Part shown: piece by piece, positions 16,876 through 26,132 of the stretch
How positions within the stretch are numbered: position 1 is the stretch's first letter
Layout: the number at the start of each line of letters is the position of its first letter
DNA from: CAXBES01 sp963974915
Lineage (GTDB): Bacteria; Bacteroidota; Bacteroidia; Flavobacteriales; Flavobacteriaceae
Direction: 5' to 3'
DNA: 64,000 bases
NCBI GenBank assembly: GCA_963974915.1
Contig: CAXBES010000008.1
Location: 107,466 to 171,465, forward strand
Translations under genes and position numbers: made by a program
Notes under the pieces: model-generated
Seen by the model: only the letters and a program-made list of their open reading frames with translations
What the model was told of the DNA's origin: nothing
The model's database searches: none

Positions 16876-17940
16876 ATGAGTAAAGTAAAACAAAAATCAC
16901 TGCACCAACGAGACTCAGAACTTGCCAACTCAAACAGGCAACTGGAAATTCTGTCTAATGGAATCTTTGGCGATGGTGAATTACCAACTTTTGCAAAAAA
17001 AATTAAAGAAACAGATCAATTTCCTCTCAGACCTAAAAAACTGGAAGTCCTTCAAATTAATGTTGGATATATGTGTAATCAGGTTTGTGAGCATTGTCAT
17101 GTAGATGCAGGACCCGATCGTAAAGAGATAATGACGGTTGAGACGATGAAACAGTGTCTGGATGTTATAAAAAATACCGGCGCGCACACCTTAGACCTTA
17201 CAGGTGGAGCCCCGGAAATGAACCCGAACTTTAGATGGTTTGTTGAGGAAGCAAGCAAAGCAGGGATCAAAGATTTTATAGTTCGAAGTAATCTTACCAT
17301 TATTAGAGCTAATAAAAAATATTATGATCTTCCCGAGTTCTTTAAAAAACACAACGTGCATGTGGTGAGCTCCATGCCGCACTGGACACGCGGAAAAACC
17401 GATAAACAACGAGGTGATGGAGTTTTCGATAAATCTATAAAGGCGCTTCAGGAACTCAATGCCGTAGGTTATGGTATGCCCGATAGTGATTTGCGTTTAG
17501 ATCTCGTATACAATCCCAATGGCGCTTATCTTCCAGGTGATCAAATCGCGATGGAAAAAGATTTCAAAAAGGGGCTTATGGATGACTTTGGAATACACTT
17601 TCATAACCTTTTTGCCATAACAAATTTACCGATCGCAAGATTCCTGGATTATTTAATTGCCTCCGAGAACTACGAAGACTATATGTATCAGTTAGTAGAA
17701 GCGTATAATCCTGCGGCCGTAGAAAATGTAATGTGTACCAATACTATATCTGTTAGCTGGGATGGATGGTTGTACGATTGTGATTTTAATCAAATGCTCG
17801 GATTAAAAGTTGCGAGCAAGATAAAACACATAAAAGATTACAATGAAGAACAGCTTAATGATCGAAATATCTTGATTTCACAACACTGTTATGGATGCAC
17901 AGCCGGAGCAGGAAGTAGTTGTCAGGGTTCGGTTGCATAA
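16876..17940 (+). CDS. arsS: Arsenosugar biosynthesis radical SAM protein ArsS
   Basis: This 354-aa radical SAM enzyme has the 4Fe-4S motif CNQVCEHCHVDAGP (about residues 63-76), the DLTGGAPEMNP segment, and a Cys-rich C-terminus (QHCYGCTAGAGSSC). The family is known to transfer the 5'-deoxyadenosyl group of SAM to dimethylarsinite, giving a dimethylarsinoyl-deoxyadenosine precursor. Some relatives are selenoproteins; this one has Cys codons throughout. It is followed by a secreted rhodanese, a glycosyltransferase, a nucleoside phosphorylase and arsM. Confidence 0.95.
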   Translation: MSKVKQKSLHQRDSELANSNRQLEILSNGIFGDGELPTFAKKIKETDQFPLRPKKLEVLQINVGYMCNQVCEHCHVDAGPDRKEIMTVETMKQCLDVIKNTGAHTLDLTGGAPEMNPNFRWFVEEASKAGIKDFIVRSNLTIIRANKKYYDLPEFFKKHNVHVVSSMPHWTRGKTDKQRGDGVFDKSIKALQELNAVGYGMPDSDLRLDLVYNPNGAYLPGDQIAMEKDFKKGLMDDFGIHFHNLFAITNLPIARFLDYLIASENYEDYMYQLVEAYNPAAVENVMCTNTISVSWDGWLYDCDFNQMLGLKVASKIKHIKDYNEEQLNDRNILISQHCYGCTAGAGSSCQGSVA

Positions 17941-17961
17941 TTTCAAATAGTTTTTACACCC

Positions 17962-18465
17962 ATGAATCTTAAAATTTTATGCATATTTCTAATCGCATTT
18001 ACCACAAAAGTTAATGCACAAGGTTCGTTAGATGTATTGCTCGATACATATAACACCAGAAGCGTTCCCTATATTTCTGTGGAAGGATTAAGAATGCTTC
18101 AGGTAAATGATTCGGTAGTAGTATTAGATGCTCGTGAACGAAATGAATACGAGGTAAGCCACATAGCTTCAGCTAAATATATTGGTTTCAGTGAGTTTTC
18201 TTCGGAAGAGATCACTTCAATGATAAAAGATAAGAACGTTCCTATTATTGTGTATTGTTCTCTCGGAATTCGTTCCGAAGAAATTGGAGAAAAGCTTCAA
18301 AAAGAAGGATACACCAACGTAAAGAATCTGTATGGTGGCATTTTTGAATGGAAAAATAATGATTATCCCGTTCTTGATCCTAAAGGCAACGAAACTGAAA
18401 AAGTACATGCATTTTCCAGATCATGGGGCAAGTGGTTAACAAAAGGTAAAAAAGTGTATGACTAA
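17962..18465 (+). CDS. Secreted rhodanese-like domain protein
   Basis: This 167-aa protein has a signal peptide (MNLKILCIFLIAFTTKVNAQ), followed by a single rhodanese domain with VVVLDARERNEYEVSHIASA and the active-site loop VYCSLGIRSEE (Cys present). The C-terminal tail is basic (SWGKWLTKGKKVYD). It starts 21 bp after arsS and overlaps the next glycosyltransferase by 8 bp, so it belongs to the arsenosugar operon. Sulfur transfer in the periplasm, perhaps onto arsenic species to give thioarsenicals, is a speculative role. Confidence 0.88.
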   Translation: MNLKILCIFLIAFTTKVNAQGSLDVLLDTYNTRSVPYISVEGLRMLQVNDSVVVLDARERNEYEVSHIASAKYIGFSEFSSEEITSMIKDKNVPIIVYCSLGIRSEEIGEKLQKEGYTNVKNLYGGIFEWKNNDYPVLDPKGNETEKVHAFSRSWGKWLTKGKKVYD

Positions 18466-19072
18466 GGAATTGTTAATTATCTTTACCCGAAACCCGGAGT
18501 TAGGAAAGTGCAAAACACGCTTAGCCGCTACTATTGGCGATGTTGCGGCACTCGAAATCTACAAATATTTATTGGCTCACACTGCTTCCATAACGGAAGA
18601 TCTGTTAGTTCATAAAGAGGTGCATTACAGCGACGAGATTCATCATAATGATATTTGGAACGATAGTATTTTCAGAAAGAAAAGTCAGAAAGGCTACGAT
18701 CTGGGGGAACGAATGAAAAATGCTTTTAAGGCCGGATTTAAAGATGGCTATGATAAGATCATTATTATAGGGAGTGATATGTACGATTTGTCTCCTCAGG
18801 ATCTGGAGCATGCCTTTACGGCTTTGTCTGTTAACGACTATGTCTTAGGACCTGCAGAGGACGGTGGTTACTACCTTTTGGGGATGAAAAAACTGAATAA
18901 TTCACTTTTTGAGAATAAAAAGTGGGGAACAAACACTGTGCTAAACGATACTTTAAATAATTTACTGAACGAAAATATTGAGTTGTTGCCGTTTCGTAAT
19001 GATATCGATTATTACGAGGACATTAAAGACATTAGAGTTTTTGATCAGTTCTTAGATAAAACTGAAAAATAA
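18458..19072 (+). CDS. TIGR04282-type arsenosugar glycosyltransferase
   Basis: This 204-aa protein has a GT-A-like fold: LIIFTRNPELGKCKTRLA at the N-terminus, IIIIGSDMYDLSPQDLEHAF (DxD-like metal or nucleotide region), and LGPAEDGGYYLLGMKK. This pattern fits the TIGR04282 family, which travels with ArsS and ArsM. It probably attaches or prepares the aglycone during arsenosugar or arsenolipid assembly. It overlaps the rhodanese gene by 8 bp and is followed 1 bp later by the phosphorylase. Confidence 0.9.
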   Translation: MTKELLIIFTRNPELGKCKTRLAATIGDVAALEIYKYLLAHTASITEDLLVHKEVHYSDEIHHNDIWNDSIFRKKSQKGYDLGERMKNAFKAGFKDGYDKIIIIGSDMYDLSPQDLEHAFTALSVNDYVLGPAEDGGYYLLGMKKLNNSLFENKKWGTNTVLNDTLNNLLNENIELLPFRNDIDYYEDIKDIRVFDQFLDKTEK

Positions 19073-19073
19073 T

Positions 19074-19886
19074 ATGAGAAAATTTATTAAACAATCTGCA
19101 GACTTTTTGCGACAACGGGGCTTCGAAACTCCTGAAGTTGGAATCATTCTGGGTACGGGATTAGGAAAGATCTTAGAGCAAATAGAAGTTATTTCTGAAA
19201 TGAGCTATAATCACATTCCTAACTTTCCTACTGCGACGGTTGAGTTTCATAAAGGAAAGCTTATCTACGGGATGCTGGCCGGCAAGAAGGTAATAGTGAT
19301 GCAAGGAAGGTTTCATTTGTACGAAGGTTATTCTCTTCGGGATGTTACTTTTCCGGTTCGGGTAATGCGTGAGCTCGGGATTCAAAAACTACTGGTAAGT
19401 AATGCCTCGGGAGCCATTAGAAAAGGCTTTAAAAAGGGTGAGATCATGCTTATTGACGATCATATTAATTTGCAGGGCGGTTCTCCATTAGCATTTAAAG
19501 GTGTTGAAAAATTAGGTGAACGATTTGTAGATATGAGCGCACCATACGACCCCGAAATGAACAATAAAATTGAAAGTATAGCTAAAAATTACAATATAAA
19601 ACTACATAAGGGAGTTTACGCGAGTGTTGTTGGTCCGCAACTGGAAACTCGTGCCGAGTACAGGTTCTTAAAGATCATTGGCGCAGATGCTGTTGGTATG
19701 AGTACCGTGCCCGAAATTATTGTGGCGAATCATTTAAAGCTCCCTGTTTCGGCATTATCTGTACTAACAGATGAGTGTGATCCCGAGAACTTAAAACCCG
19801 TAGACATTCAAGAGATTATTGCCATGGCCGGAAAAGCAGAACCAAATATGATCACACTTTTTACTGAATTGATCAAAGAACTCTAA
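19074..19886 (+). CDS. Purine-nucleoside phosphorylase
   Basis: This 270-aa trimeric-type PNP/MTAP-family protein shows GIILGTGLGKI (phosphate loop), GRFHLYEGYSLRDVTFPVR, NASGAIRKGFK, VGPQLETRAEYR and GADAVGMSTVPE. In the purine-binding loop the sequence is SVLTDECDPEN, so Asp stands where classic 6-oxopurine-specific PNPs have Asn. MTA phosphorylase also has Asp there and prefers adenine. In an arsenosugar operon an adenine-releasing phosphorylase would be expected to open the dimethylarsinoyl-adenosine made by ArsS; that is an inference. It lies 1 bp after the glycosyltransferase gene. Confidence 0.92.
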   Translation: MRKFIKQSADFLRQRGFETPEVGIILGTGLGKILEQIEVISEMSYNHIPNFPTATVEFHKGKLIYGMLAGKKVIVMQGRFHLYEGYSLRDVTFPVRVMRELGIQKLLVSNASGAIRKGFKKGEIMLIDDHINLQGGSPLAFKGVEKLGERFVDMSAPYDPEMNNKIESIAKNYNIKLHKGVYASVVGPQLETRAEYRFLKIIGADAVGMSTVPEIIVANHLKLPVSALSVLTDECDPENLKPVDIQEIIAMAGKAEPNMITLFTELIKEL

Positions 19887-19930
19887 TTATTTATTATTTA
19901 AATTAACTTCCTTTAAGATCTTTTGAAAAT

Positions 19931-20899
19931 ATGAGCTACCTAGATACTACCCATGACATATATAAACAAGCAGCATTGACTCCGGATGTAGGTCTTTGTT
20001 GTACTACTAATCCTATCTGGGAGTTACCCGGGTTGAAGATCCCTAAGATCATGCAGGAAATGAACTATGGTTGTGGTAGTACTGTGAACGCCCGTGATCT
20101 AACAAATAATCCTAAAACCCTTTACGTTGGAGTTGGCGGAGGCATGGAGTTACTACAATTCGCTTATTTTAATCGTCAGAAAGGCGGGGTAGTTGGTATT
20201 GATGTTGTTGATGAAATGTTGGAAGCCTCTGGGAAGAACTTCAAGATCGCTGAGGAGATGAATCCGTGGTTTAAAAGTGAATTCGTGGAACTTAAAAAAG
20301 GCGATGCTTTAAATCTTCCGGTTGAAGACAATTCGATAGATGTTGCCGCCCAAAATTGCCTGTTTAATATCTTTAAAGCGGAAGACCTCAAAAAAGCGAT
20401 CCAGGAAATGTACCGGGTATTAAAACCGCACGGACGCTTAGTAATGAGCGATCCAACTTGTGAGCAACCCATGAACGACACGCTTCGAAATGACGAGCGT
20501 CTAAGAGCATTGTGTTTAAGCGGAAGTCTTCCAATCGCAGAATATGTCAAGGCCCTTACCGATGTTGGTTTTGGAACTATTGAGATTAGGGCTCGTAAGC
20601 CTTACCGAATTCTTGATCCAAAAACTTACCCTACTAACGAACTTATTTATATTGAATCGATAGAAGTTGCCGCAATAAAGGATCCTATGCCGGAAGACGG
20701 GCCCTGTGTTTTTACAGGCAGAGCAGCGATCTATTTCGGCGATGATGATTATTTTGATGATAAAAAAGGGCATATTTTATTAAAAAATCAACCCTTGGCA
20801 ATTTGTGATAAAACCACTAAAGCACTACAGAGCTTAAGGCGTGATGATATCTATTTTAGCGAATCTACGTTTCATTATGACGGAGGTGGCTGTTGTTAG
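19931..20899 (+). CDS. arsM: Arsenite methyltransferase ArsM (arsenosugar type)
   Basis: This 322-aa SAM-dependent methyltransferase has the SAM loop VGVGGGMELLQFA (about residues 58-70), VVGIDVVDEML, and QNCLFNIF, which carries the conserved mid-domain Cys. There is a paired-Cys segment near the N-terminus (VGLCCTTNP) and a C-terminal GGGCC. It should methylate arsenite to mono- and dimethylarsenic species for ArsS. The Cys-rich N- and C-terminal ends fit the arsenosugar-associated ArsM subgroup. It closes the tightly packed part of the operon. Confidence 0.93.
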   Translation: MSYLDTTHDIYKQAALTPDVGLCCTTNPIWELPGLKIPKIMQEMNYGCGSTVNARDLTNNPKTLYVGVGGGMELLQFAYFNRQKGGVVGIDVVDEMLEASGKNFKIAEEMNPWFKSEFVELKKGDALNLPVEDNSIDVAAQNCLFNIFKAEDLKKAIQEMYRVLKPHGRLVMSDPTCEQPMNDTLRNDERLRALCLSGSLPIAEYVKALTDVGFGTIEIRARKPYRILDPKTYPTNELIYIESIEVAAIKDPMPEDGPCVFTGRAAIYFGDDDYFDDKKGHILLKNQPLAICDKTTKALQSLRRDDIYFSESTFHYDGGGCC

Positions 20900-20916
20900 A
20901 ATCTAATTCTACATCC

Positions 20917-20944
20917 ATTAAAGTTAAGCGAATCTAACTTTAAT
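20917..20944 (+). terminator. Inverted repeat downstream of arsM
   Basis: ATTAAAGTTA (20917-20926) pairs perfectly with TAACTTTAAT (20935-20944) across an 8-nt loop, 17 bp after the arsM stop. There is only a weak T-run further on, so it may slow transcription or protect the 3' end rather than terminate fully. Confidence 0.45.
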
Positions 20945-21019
20945 CAGAAAGTTGCTTTTTTTGGTGTTCTTATGAAATTAGTTAAATTCTAATCCGACCA
21001 AACCGTATCTTAGAACAAT

Positions 21020-21916
21020 ATGGAAAAATACCTGAACATATTTAAAGATTCTTATTCCGGATATTGGAACTACCTTATAAGTGAGATTTCCAGTTTCCAT
21101 TGGGAAAATTATTTCTACGGATTGATAATCGTATCAGTGGTGGTTTGGCTTTTAGAAATTGTATTTCCCTGGAGAAAAGATCAGAAAGTATTTAGGAAAG
21201 ATTTTTGGCTAGACACCTTTTATATGTTCTTTAATTTTTTTCTTCTGAATTTAATCGTTCTTATTTTCCTTTCCAACACGGCCGAAGCGCTCTTTAATGA
21301 CGTTTTGTCTCTAATAAATTTAAGTGTCTCAGATTTCGAATTACTAGATGTTGATGCGCTCCCCTACGGCTTAGGCCTTCTGGTTTTCTTTTTAGTTTCC
21401 GACTTTGTGCAATGGAATACCCATCGACTCTTACACCGGATCCCTTTTTTATGGAATTTTCATAAAGTACATCACTCGGTAAAAGAAATGGGTTTTGCAG
21501 CACATTTGCGATACCACTGGATGGAGCCGGTTGTTTACAAGTCAATTCTATATATTCCACTCGCCATTATAGGTGGCTTCGATGCGCAAGACGTTGCCAT
21601 AGTGCACTTCTTCGCCCTAACAGTTGGACATTTAAATCACGCCAATTTAGGATGGGATTATGGTTTCCTAAAGTATATTTTCAACAATCCGAAGATGCAT
21701 ATCTGGCATCATGCAATAAAGCTTCCTAAAAAAAGCAAGTACGGAGTAAACTATGGATTAACCTTAAGTATATGGGATTACCTTTTTAAAACAGATCATG
21801 TGCCTTACGATGGACGAGACATAGAACTGGGTTTTCATGGTGATAAAGACTTTCCGAAGCAATTCTTACAGCAGGAAATCTACCCTCTTAAAACCAAGAA
21901 GAAAGTTTCTTCGTAA
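21020..21916 (+). CDS. Sterol desaturase / fatty acid hydroxylase family membrane protein
   Basis: This 298-aa protein has four or so hydrophobic segments and the di-iron His boxes of the fatty acid hydroxylase superfamily: HRLLH, then HKVHHS, and later HLNHANLG and HIWHHA. The family hydroxylates or desaturates lipids at the membrane. Its place directly after arsM suggests a link to arsenolipid or membrane-lipid modification, but this is only positional. It has an 120-bp upstream gap with a hairpin, so it may have its own promoter. Confidence 0.88.
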   Translation: MEKYLNIFKDSYSGYWNYLISEISSFHWENYFYGLIIVSVVVWLLEIVFPWRKDQKVFRKDFWLDTFYMFFNFFLLNLIVLIFLSNTAEALFNDVLSLINLSVSDFELLDVDALPYGLGLLVFFLVSDFVQWNTHRLLHRIPFLWNFHKVHHSVKEMGFAAHLRYHWMEPVVYKSILYIPLAIIGGFDAQDVAIVHFFALTVGHLNHANLGWDYGFLKYIFNNPKMHIWHHAIKLPKKSKYGVNYGLTLSIWDYLFKTDHVPYDGRDIELGFHGDKDFPKQFLQQEIYPLKTKKKVSS

Positions 21917-21948
21917 ATTATTATACAATAAGATTAAATAGATAAGTC

Positions 21949-22752
21949 ATGATATCAGTCATTAAAATTGTAGTAGCATTTATATTTTTTGCATCTGTTT
22001 ATAGTTGTAATTTACTTTCGGCAGCAGGAATTAGTAGTCAGGGACAACCAACAAAAGAGGTGCCGCAGGATCTTACTTCCACTACGGCAAATTCAGTGGT
22101 CAATATAGACCATTCATCCTGGGATAAGCTGTTAAAAAAGCATGTTAATAATGATGGCCTGGTAGATTATAAAGGTTTTGCACAAGATCAGGCAGCATTA
22201 GACAGTTATTTAAAAATGTTATCTTCTTATACGCCCAACGACAATTGGAGTGTTCAGGAATTATTGGCATACTATATCAATATTTATAATGCTTACACTG
22301 TAGATCTAATTCTCGATAACTATCCGGTTAAAAGTATTAAAGATATCGACGGACCCTGGACAAAAGGGATCGTACCTATTGGAGACAAAAATCTTTCGTT
22401 AGGTGGAATTGAAAATGGTATTCTTCGGAAAATGAATGAGCCAAGAATACACTTTGCTATTAATTGTGCTTCAATTTCTTGTCCAAAATTATTAAATGAG
22501 GCTTATACAGCAGCCAGGATCAACGAACAATTAGACAAGGCTACTACACAGTTTATAAATAGCGATAAAAATGATATTAGCGCAGATAACCCAAAATTAT
22601 CTTCTATATTCGACTGGTACAAGAAAGATTTTATCGTGGGTGGGGAACAAAATATAATAGGGTATGTAAATAAGTACAGCGAGGTAAAAATCAATTCGAA
22701 CGCTGAGGTAACCTTTAAAGATTATGACTGGAATTTGAACGAACAAAATTAA
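21949..22752 (+). CDS. DUF547 lipoprotein
   Basis: This 267-aa protein has a lipoprotein-type signal peptide (FFASVYSC, lipobox Cys near residue 20). The DUF547 domain shows LLAYYINIYNAYTVDLILDN, the LGGIENGILR segment, RIHFAINCASISCPKL and a C-terminal YDWNLN. The family has papain-like features (Cys and His in conserved places) but no established function. A second DUF547 gene lies at 25234-25950. Such genes often accompany arsenosugar clusters in Bacteroidota. Confidence 0.88.
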   Translation: MISVIKIVVAFIFFASVYSCNLLSAAGISSQGQPTKEVPQDLTSTTANSVVNIDHSSWDKLLKKHVNNDGLVDYKGFAQDQAALDSYLKMLSSYTPNDNWSVQELLAYYINIYNAYTVDLILDNYPVKSIKDIDGPWTKGIVPIGDKNLSLGGIENGILRKMNEPRIHFAINCASISCPKLLNEAYTAARINEQLDKATTQFINSDKNDISADNPKLSSIFDWYKKDFIVGGEQNIIGYVNKYSEVKINSNAEVTFKDYDWNLNEQN

Positions 22753-22803
22753 AATCGGTTTAAATAATTACATTAACGACCCTTCGCATAACCAGATGTC
22801 GCT

Positions 22804-23505
22804 ATGATCTCTATCATTATACCAATTCTTAATGAGGTTGATATTATTGAAAAATTGCTACAGCATATTTCTGAAAGTGTATCGACAGCTAATATTTTGG
22901 AGATACTTGTGGTAGATGGAGGAAGTACCGATGGTTCAAAAGACTTAATAAAAACCTATTCTGAAAGCTCTCATTTTAAAATTAGGTTAATTACTTCTGA
23001 AAAAGGAAGAGCCAGACAAATGAATACAGGAGCGCATTACGCTTCCGGAACAATTTTATATTTTTTACACGCAGATTCTTTTCCTCCAAAACATTTTGAC
23101 GCACAAATAATTACTGAAGTTAAGAAGGGAAATCTCTTTGGGTGTTTCAGAATGAAATTCGATAAATCTCATGCTATTTTAAATATATCTCAATGGTTTA
23201 CCCGCTTCAATTACAGGTTTTGTAGAGGAGGTGACCAATCGTTATATGTAACGGCAAATGTCTTTTCAACTTTAAACGGATTTAACGAAACTTATGAAGT
23301 CTACGAAGATTGTGAATTCATAAACAGGCTATATGATCATGGTTCGTTTACGGTCATTAACGATTTCATTATCACATCGGCAAGAAGATATAACGAGATT
23401 GGAACCTGGAAACTACAGTATCATTTTGCGGTTATCCATTTAAAAAAATGGTGCGGATATTCCCCAAAAAACCTTTACAGTTACTACAAAAAATATATTG
23501 CTTAG
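22804..23505 (+). CDS. TIGR04283-type arsenosugar glycosyltransferase
   Basis: This 233-aa family 2 glycosyltransferase shows ISIIIPILNEVDIIEKLL, VVDGGSTDGS, GRARQMNTGA and YFLHADSFPP (metal-binding HAD), followed by a GGDQSLYV segment. This combination identifies the TIGR04283 group that occurs with ArsS and TIGR04282 enzymes. It probably transfers a sugar or glycerol-type moiety in arsenosugar synthesis. It starts 52 bp after the DUF547 gene. Confidence 0.9.
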   Translation: MISIIIPILNEVDIIEKLLQHISESVSTANILEILVVDGGSTDGSKDLIKTYSESSHFKIRLITSEKGRARQMNTGAHYASGTILYFLHADSFPPKHFDAQIITEVKKGNLFGCFRMKFDKSHAILNISQWFTRFNYRFCRGGDQSLYVTANVFSTLNGFNETYEVYEDCEFINRLYDHGSFTVINDFIITSARRYNEIGTWKLQYHFAVIHLKKWCGYSPKNLYSYYKKYIA

Positions 23506-23654
23506 AAATATTAAAATGGTAACTGTTTCCTCTGTCCTACCAGAGTTAAATCGCCATTCTATGTTCAAGTCAACGCATTTTAATTATAAATTTAAGAATT
23601 CTTAAACACAAGATGATAAGTATAGGTCGTACTTTTAGAGTAAATCTTATACCT

Positions 23655-24089
23655 ATGACAATTTTTGAAGCCATTAGAAAGGACCATGATATTCAACGAG
23701 AACTCTGTGACAAACTTGTAAAAACCGAAGGTGACACAAAAGCCCGGAAACATTTATTCGATGCTCTTAAACACGAGTTAGACGTACACGCCGTAGCAGA
23801 GGAACGTCATTTTTATTCCCCGCTAATTCACAATGATATGATGCAGGAACATGCAAGACACGGAATCGCAGAACATCATGAAATGGACGAATTAGTTGAA
23901 AAATTAGAGGATACAGACATGGATTCTCCCGCATGGCTGGTTTACGCTAAACAACTTTGTGAAAAAGTAGAGCATCATCTGGAAGATGAAGAACATACAT
24001 TCTTTCAATTGGCGGGAAAAGTATTTACCGAAGCGCAAAAGACTTCACTTGCCAAAGAGTATCGGGAGGCTATGAACGAAAAGCGTTAA
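23655..24089 (+). CDS. Hemerythrin HHE domain protein
   Basis: This is a 144-aa four-helix protein from the ATG at 23655; an upstream in-frame ATG at 23613 gives a less typical N-terminus. Its iron-ligand pattern is IRKDHDIQR, HELDVHAVAEERHFY, HHEMDEL and HHLEDEEHTFF, as expected of a non-heme di-iron hemerythrin-like protein. Such proteins bind oxygen, NO or iron. Its stop overlaps the convergent glycoside hydrolase gene by 4 bp. A role in oxidative or arsenic stress is possible from context. Confidence 0.88.
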   Translation: MTIFEAIRKDHDIQRELCDKLVKTEGDTKARKHLFDALKHELDVHAVAEERHFYSPLIHNDMMQEHARHGIAEHHEMDELVEKLEDTDMDSPAWLVYAKQLCEKVEHHLEDEEHTFFQLAGKVFTEAQKTSLAKEYREAMNEKR

Positions 24090-25117
24090 TACGCTCCATA
24101 AACTTTCTTAATTAATTCTTCGGTGGGTTTGTTTTGGGGTGTAAAAAAAGCATCTTCAATTCCGCCAACTTTGGGATGATGTATAAACCACTTCCAGATA
24201 AAGCCACCTGCAAACCAATCTCGATCCCAAACCTCTTCATAAAGTGCCTGCATGGTTGTAACCTGGGCTTCCATATTCACTCCTGTACGGGCATGATCAC
24301 TATCCCAGGGCTCCTTGCCCGAATAATCAATACTTCGGTATCCATATTCCGCAAATAGGATCTTTTTCCCTTCCCTTTCTGAAACCCCCTCCATTTCGTT
24401 TATCCACTTTTGCCAACCCTGTTTACACTCTTCTATAGTTGGATCTTTGCTTTTACATACCGGAAAATAGGCATCCACACCAATATAGTCTAAATCTTCC
24501 CAAAAAGGAACCCGTTTGTATTCATCCCAATTCGCCGCATAGGTTAGTTTCCCATGAAACACCTTTTTAATTTCAGAAATAAGCTGTGTCCAATACTCCG
24601 GTCGATGCACGATAAATTGCTCTAGTTCTGTTCCAACACAAAATATTTCCACTTTCGCTTCAGAAGCAAGCGCGGCATATTCTAATATAAAACTACGGTA
24701 TGCTTCTTCAAGATCCTTCCAGTCTTCTTCAGAATTCATTTTTAAATGCCCTGTAAATTCTCCTCTCCAGATCCAGATCTGAGGTTTTACCATCACTTTA
24801 ATCTTATTGCGGTGTAAGTGATCTATATATTGCATTGCCCCGGACCTGGTTTCACCAAACCATTGCCGTTCTGTATTGTGTATAATTTCTGGATGGTCCA
24901 GATTTTTAATAAATCCGAAGGGCATTATAGCAGCGTAATTCGCATTTATTCTAACAATAGGGTCAATATGTGTTTGGTTTACCGTATCACGTGCGGCTAC
25001 AAAACTAACCCCATTGATCTTCGTTAATTTCGATTCTACCGCCGCTCCGCCCTGCGCGCAACTCAAAAAACATGGAAAACACAAGATGATAAAAATGTAC
25101 CCTAAAAAAAACTTCAT
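24086..25117 (-). CDS. Glycoside hydrolase TIM-barrel (GH113-like) lipoprotein
   Basis: This 343-aa protein has a lipoprotein signal (ILCFPCFLSCAQ). The barrel carries IKVMVKPQIWIW, EIFCVGTELEQF (likely acid/base Glu) and ILFAEYGYRS (likely nucleophile Glu), the layout of GH113 and GTA TIM-barrel-like proteins. GH113 members include beta-mannanases. It should act on an extracellular or periplasmic polysaccharide. It is oriented against the arsenosugar genes and is flanked by a dispersed-type hairpin upstream. Confidence 0.82.
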   Translation of the reverse strand: MKFFLGYIFIILCFPCFLSCAQGGAAVESKLTKINGVSFVAARDTVNQTHIDPIVRINANYAAIMPFGFIKNLDHPEIIHNTERQWFGETRSGAMQYIDHLHRNKIKVMVKPQIWIWRGEFTGHLKMNSEEDWKDLEEAYRSFILEYAALASEAKVEIFCVGTELEQFIVHRPEYWTQLISEIKKVFHGKLTYAANWDEYKRVPFWEDLDYIGVDAYFPVCKSKDPTIEECKQGWQKWINEMEGVSEREGKKILFAEYGYRSIDYSGKEPWDSDHARTGVNMEAQVTTMQALYEEVWDRDWFAGGFIWKWFIHHPKVGGIEDAFFTPQNKPTEELIKKVYGAY

Positions 25118-25177
25118 TACTTTTAATTTTCAGAAGAAAAGTACGATTATTTTTAATAGGTACCTTACAAAATTGTG

Positions 25178-25224
25178 CTTCCGCTACCTGACGGTCACTT
25201 CGAGAGTGAACATCAGGTGGGAAG
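25178..25224. repeat. Imperfect palindrome, dispersed-repeat-like
   Basis: A 47-bp imperfect inverted repeat has outer arms CTTCC/GGAAG, middle arms ACCTGA/TCAGGT and inner arms GTCACT/AGTGA. It lies between the DUF547 stop and the glycoside hydrolase start and has no T-run. It resembles the GC-richer palindromic repeats scattered in flavobacterial genomes. It could also serve as a 3'-end stabiliser for the DUF547 transcript. Confidence 0.55.
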
Positions 25225-25233
25225 ACTCTTGTC

Positions 25234-25950
25234 TTATTTAGAATTGAGACGCCAATCGTAAGTGTAGTAGGTTACCTCGGCATCTGGAGAAATTTTTTCT
25301 TTACGGTATAAGTTTAAAAAATCGATTTCAGAATTACCATTCCTCGTAAAATCTCCATTATACCATTTAAAGATCTCTGAAAGTGCAACACTATTTTCAG
25401 AAGTTCTAATAAAAGAACTATCGTTTAGCGCCTTTATTGTTTGTTGTTGTAAAGAAGTTTCCAGTGAGCCCGGTAAATAGGCTCTCGAAATAAGCGGAGG
25501 ACATCCTTGAGCCCCGCAAACCAGTACAAAATGAAACCGGGGTTCCTCAAATTTTGCTCTGAGTATTGTATTTTCAATATCGTTGAGCGTAACTGAAATC
25601 CCACCTAAATTATACGTTACAGCATCAAAAAAACCTGCTTTATCCAGCGGGGATTTTAAAGGATAGTTATCTATAATACCCTTGATAACAGCAAGATTGT
25701 ATGCATTTATCCAAAAAGCCTGATAAGTTTTTGCTTCGGAAGAAGACACCGAAAGGTTTTCAGCTGTTTTTAATACTAAATTTAACTTTTCAGGATTATT
25801 AGAAATTGCATCGTAATCTACCTTCCCTTCAGAAACATACGTTCTAAAGAAACTATCTGCTTCGTTAAAAAAACCGGAAAGAGTCTGTGTAAATCCTTCC
25901 GAAGGAATTAGAAGTAACACGAAACTTATCAATATTAGTGTTCGTTTCAT
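25234..25950 (-). CDS. Secreted DUF547 protein
   Basis: This protein of about 238 aa starts at the ATG at 25950, chosen because it opens a good signal peptide (MKRTLILISFVLLLIPSEGF); an upstream in-frame ATG at 26010 would add 20 atypical residues. The DUF547 pattern is clear: YQAFWINAYNLAVIKGIIDN, LNDIENTILR, RFHFVLVCGAQGCPPL and a terminal YTYDWRLN. It is a paralogue of the lipoprotein at 21949 but lacks the lipobox. Function is unknown; association with the arsenosugar region is conserved in context only. Confidence 0.88.
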   Translation of the reverse strand: MKRTLILISFVLLLIPSEGFTQTLSGFFNEADSFFRTYVSEGKVDYDAISNNPEKLNLVLKTAENLSVSSSEAKTYQAFWINAYNLAVIKGIIDNYPLKSPLDKAGFFDAVTYNLGGISVTLNDIENTILRAKFEEPRFHFVLVCGAQGCPPLISRAYLPGSLETSLQQQTIKALNDSSFIRTSENSVALSEIFKWYNGDFTRNGNSEIDFLNLYRKEKISPDAEVTYYTYDWRLNSK

Positions 25951-26132
25951 AATGTCAATTTGTATTTTGAGTAAGTCGATGAACTTTCCGAAGAACTTAC
26001 AAAAAAACAAGACTTAATTTAAACAAAACCAGTTCATTTCTATATAAAAACACATTAAAAAATAATTTATATCGAAATGATATGTAATGTTAGTAACTTT
26101 AAAAACGACAGAATCCACAATCGATCAAGCCT

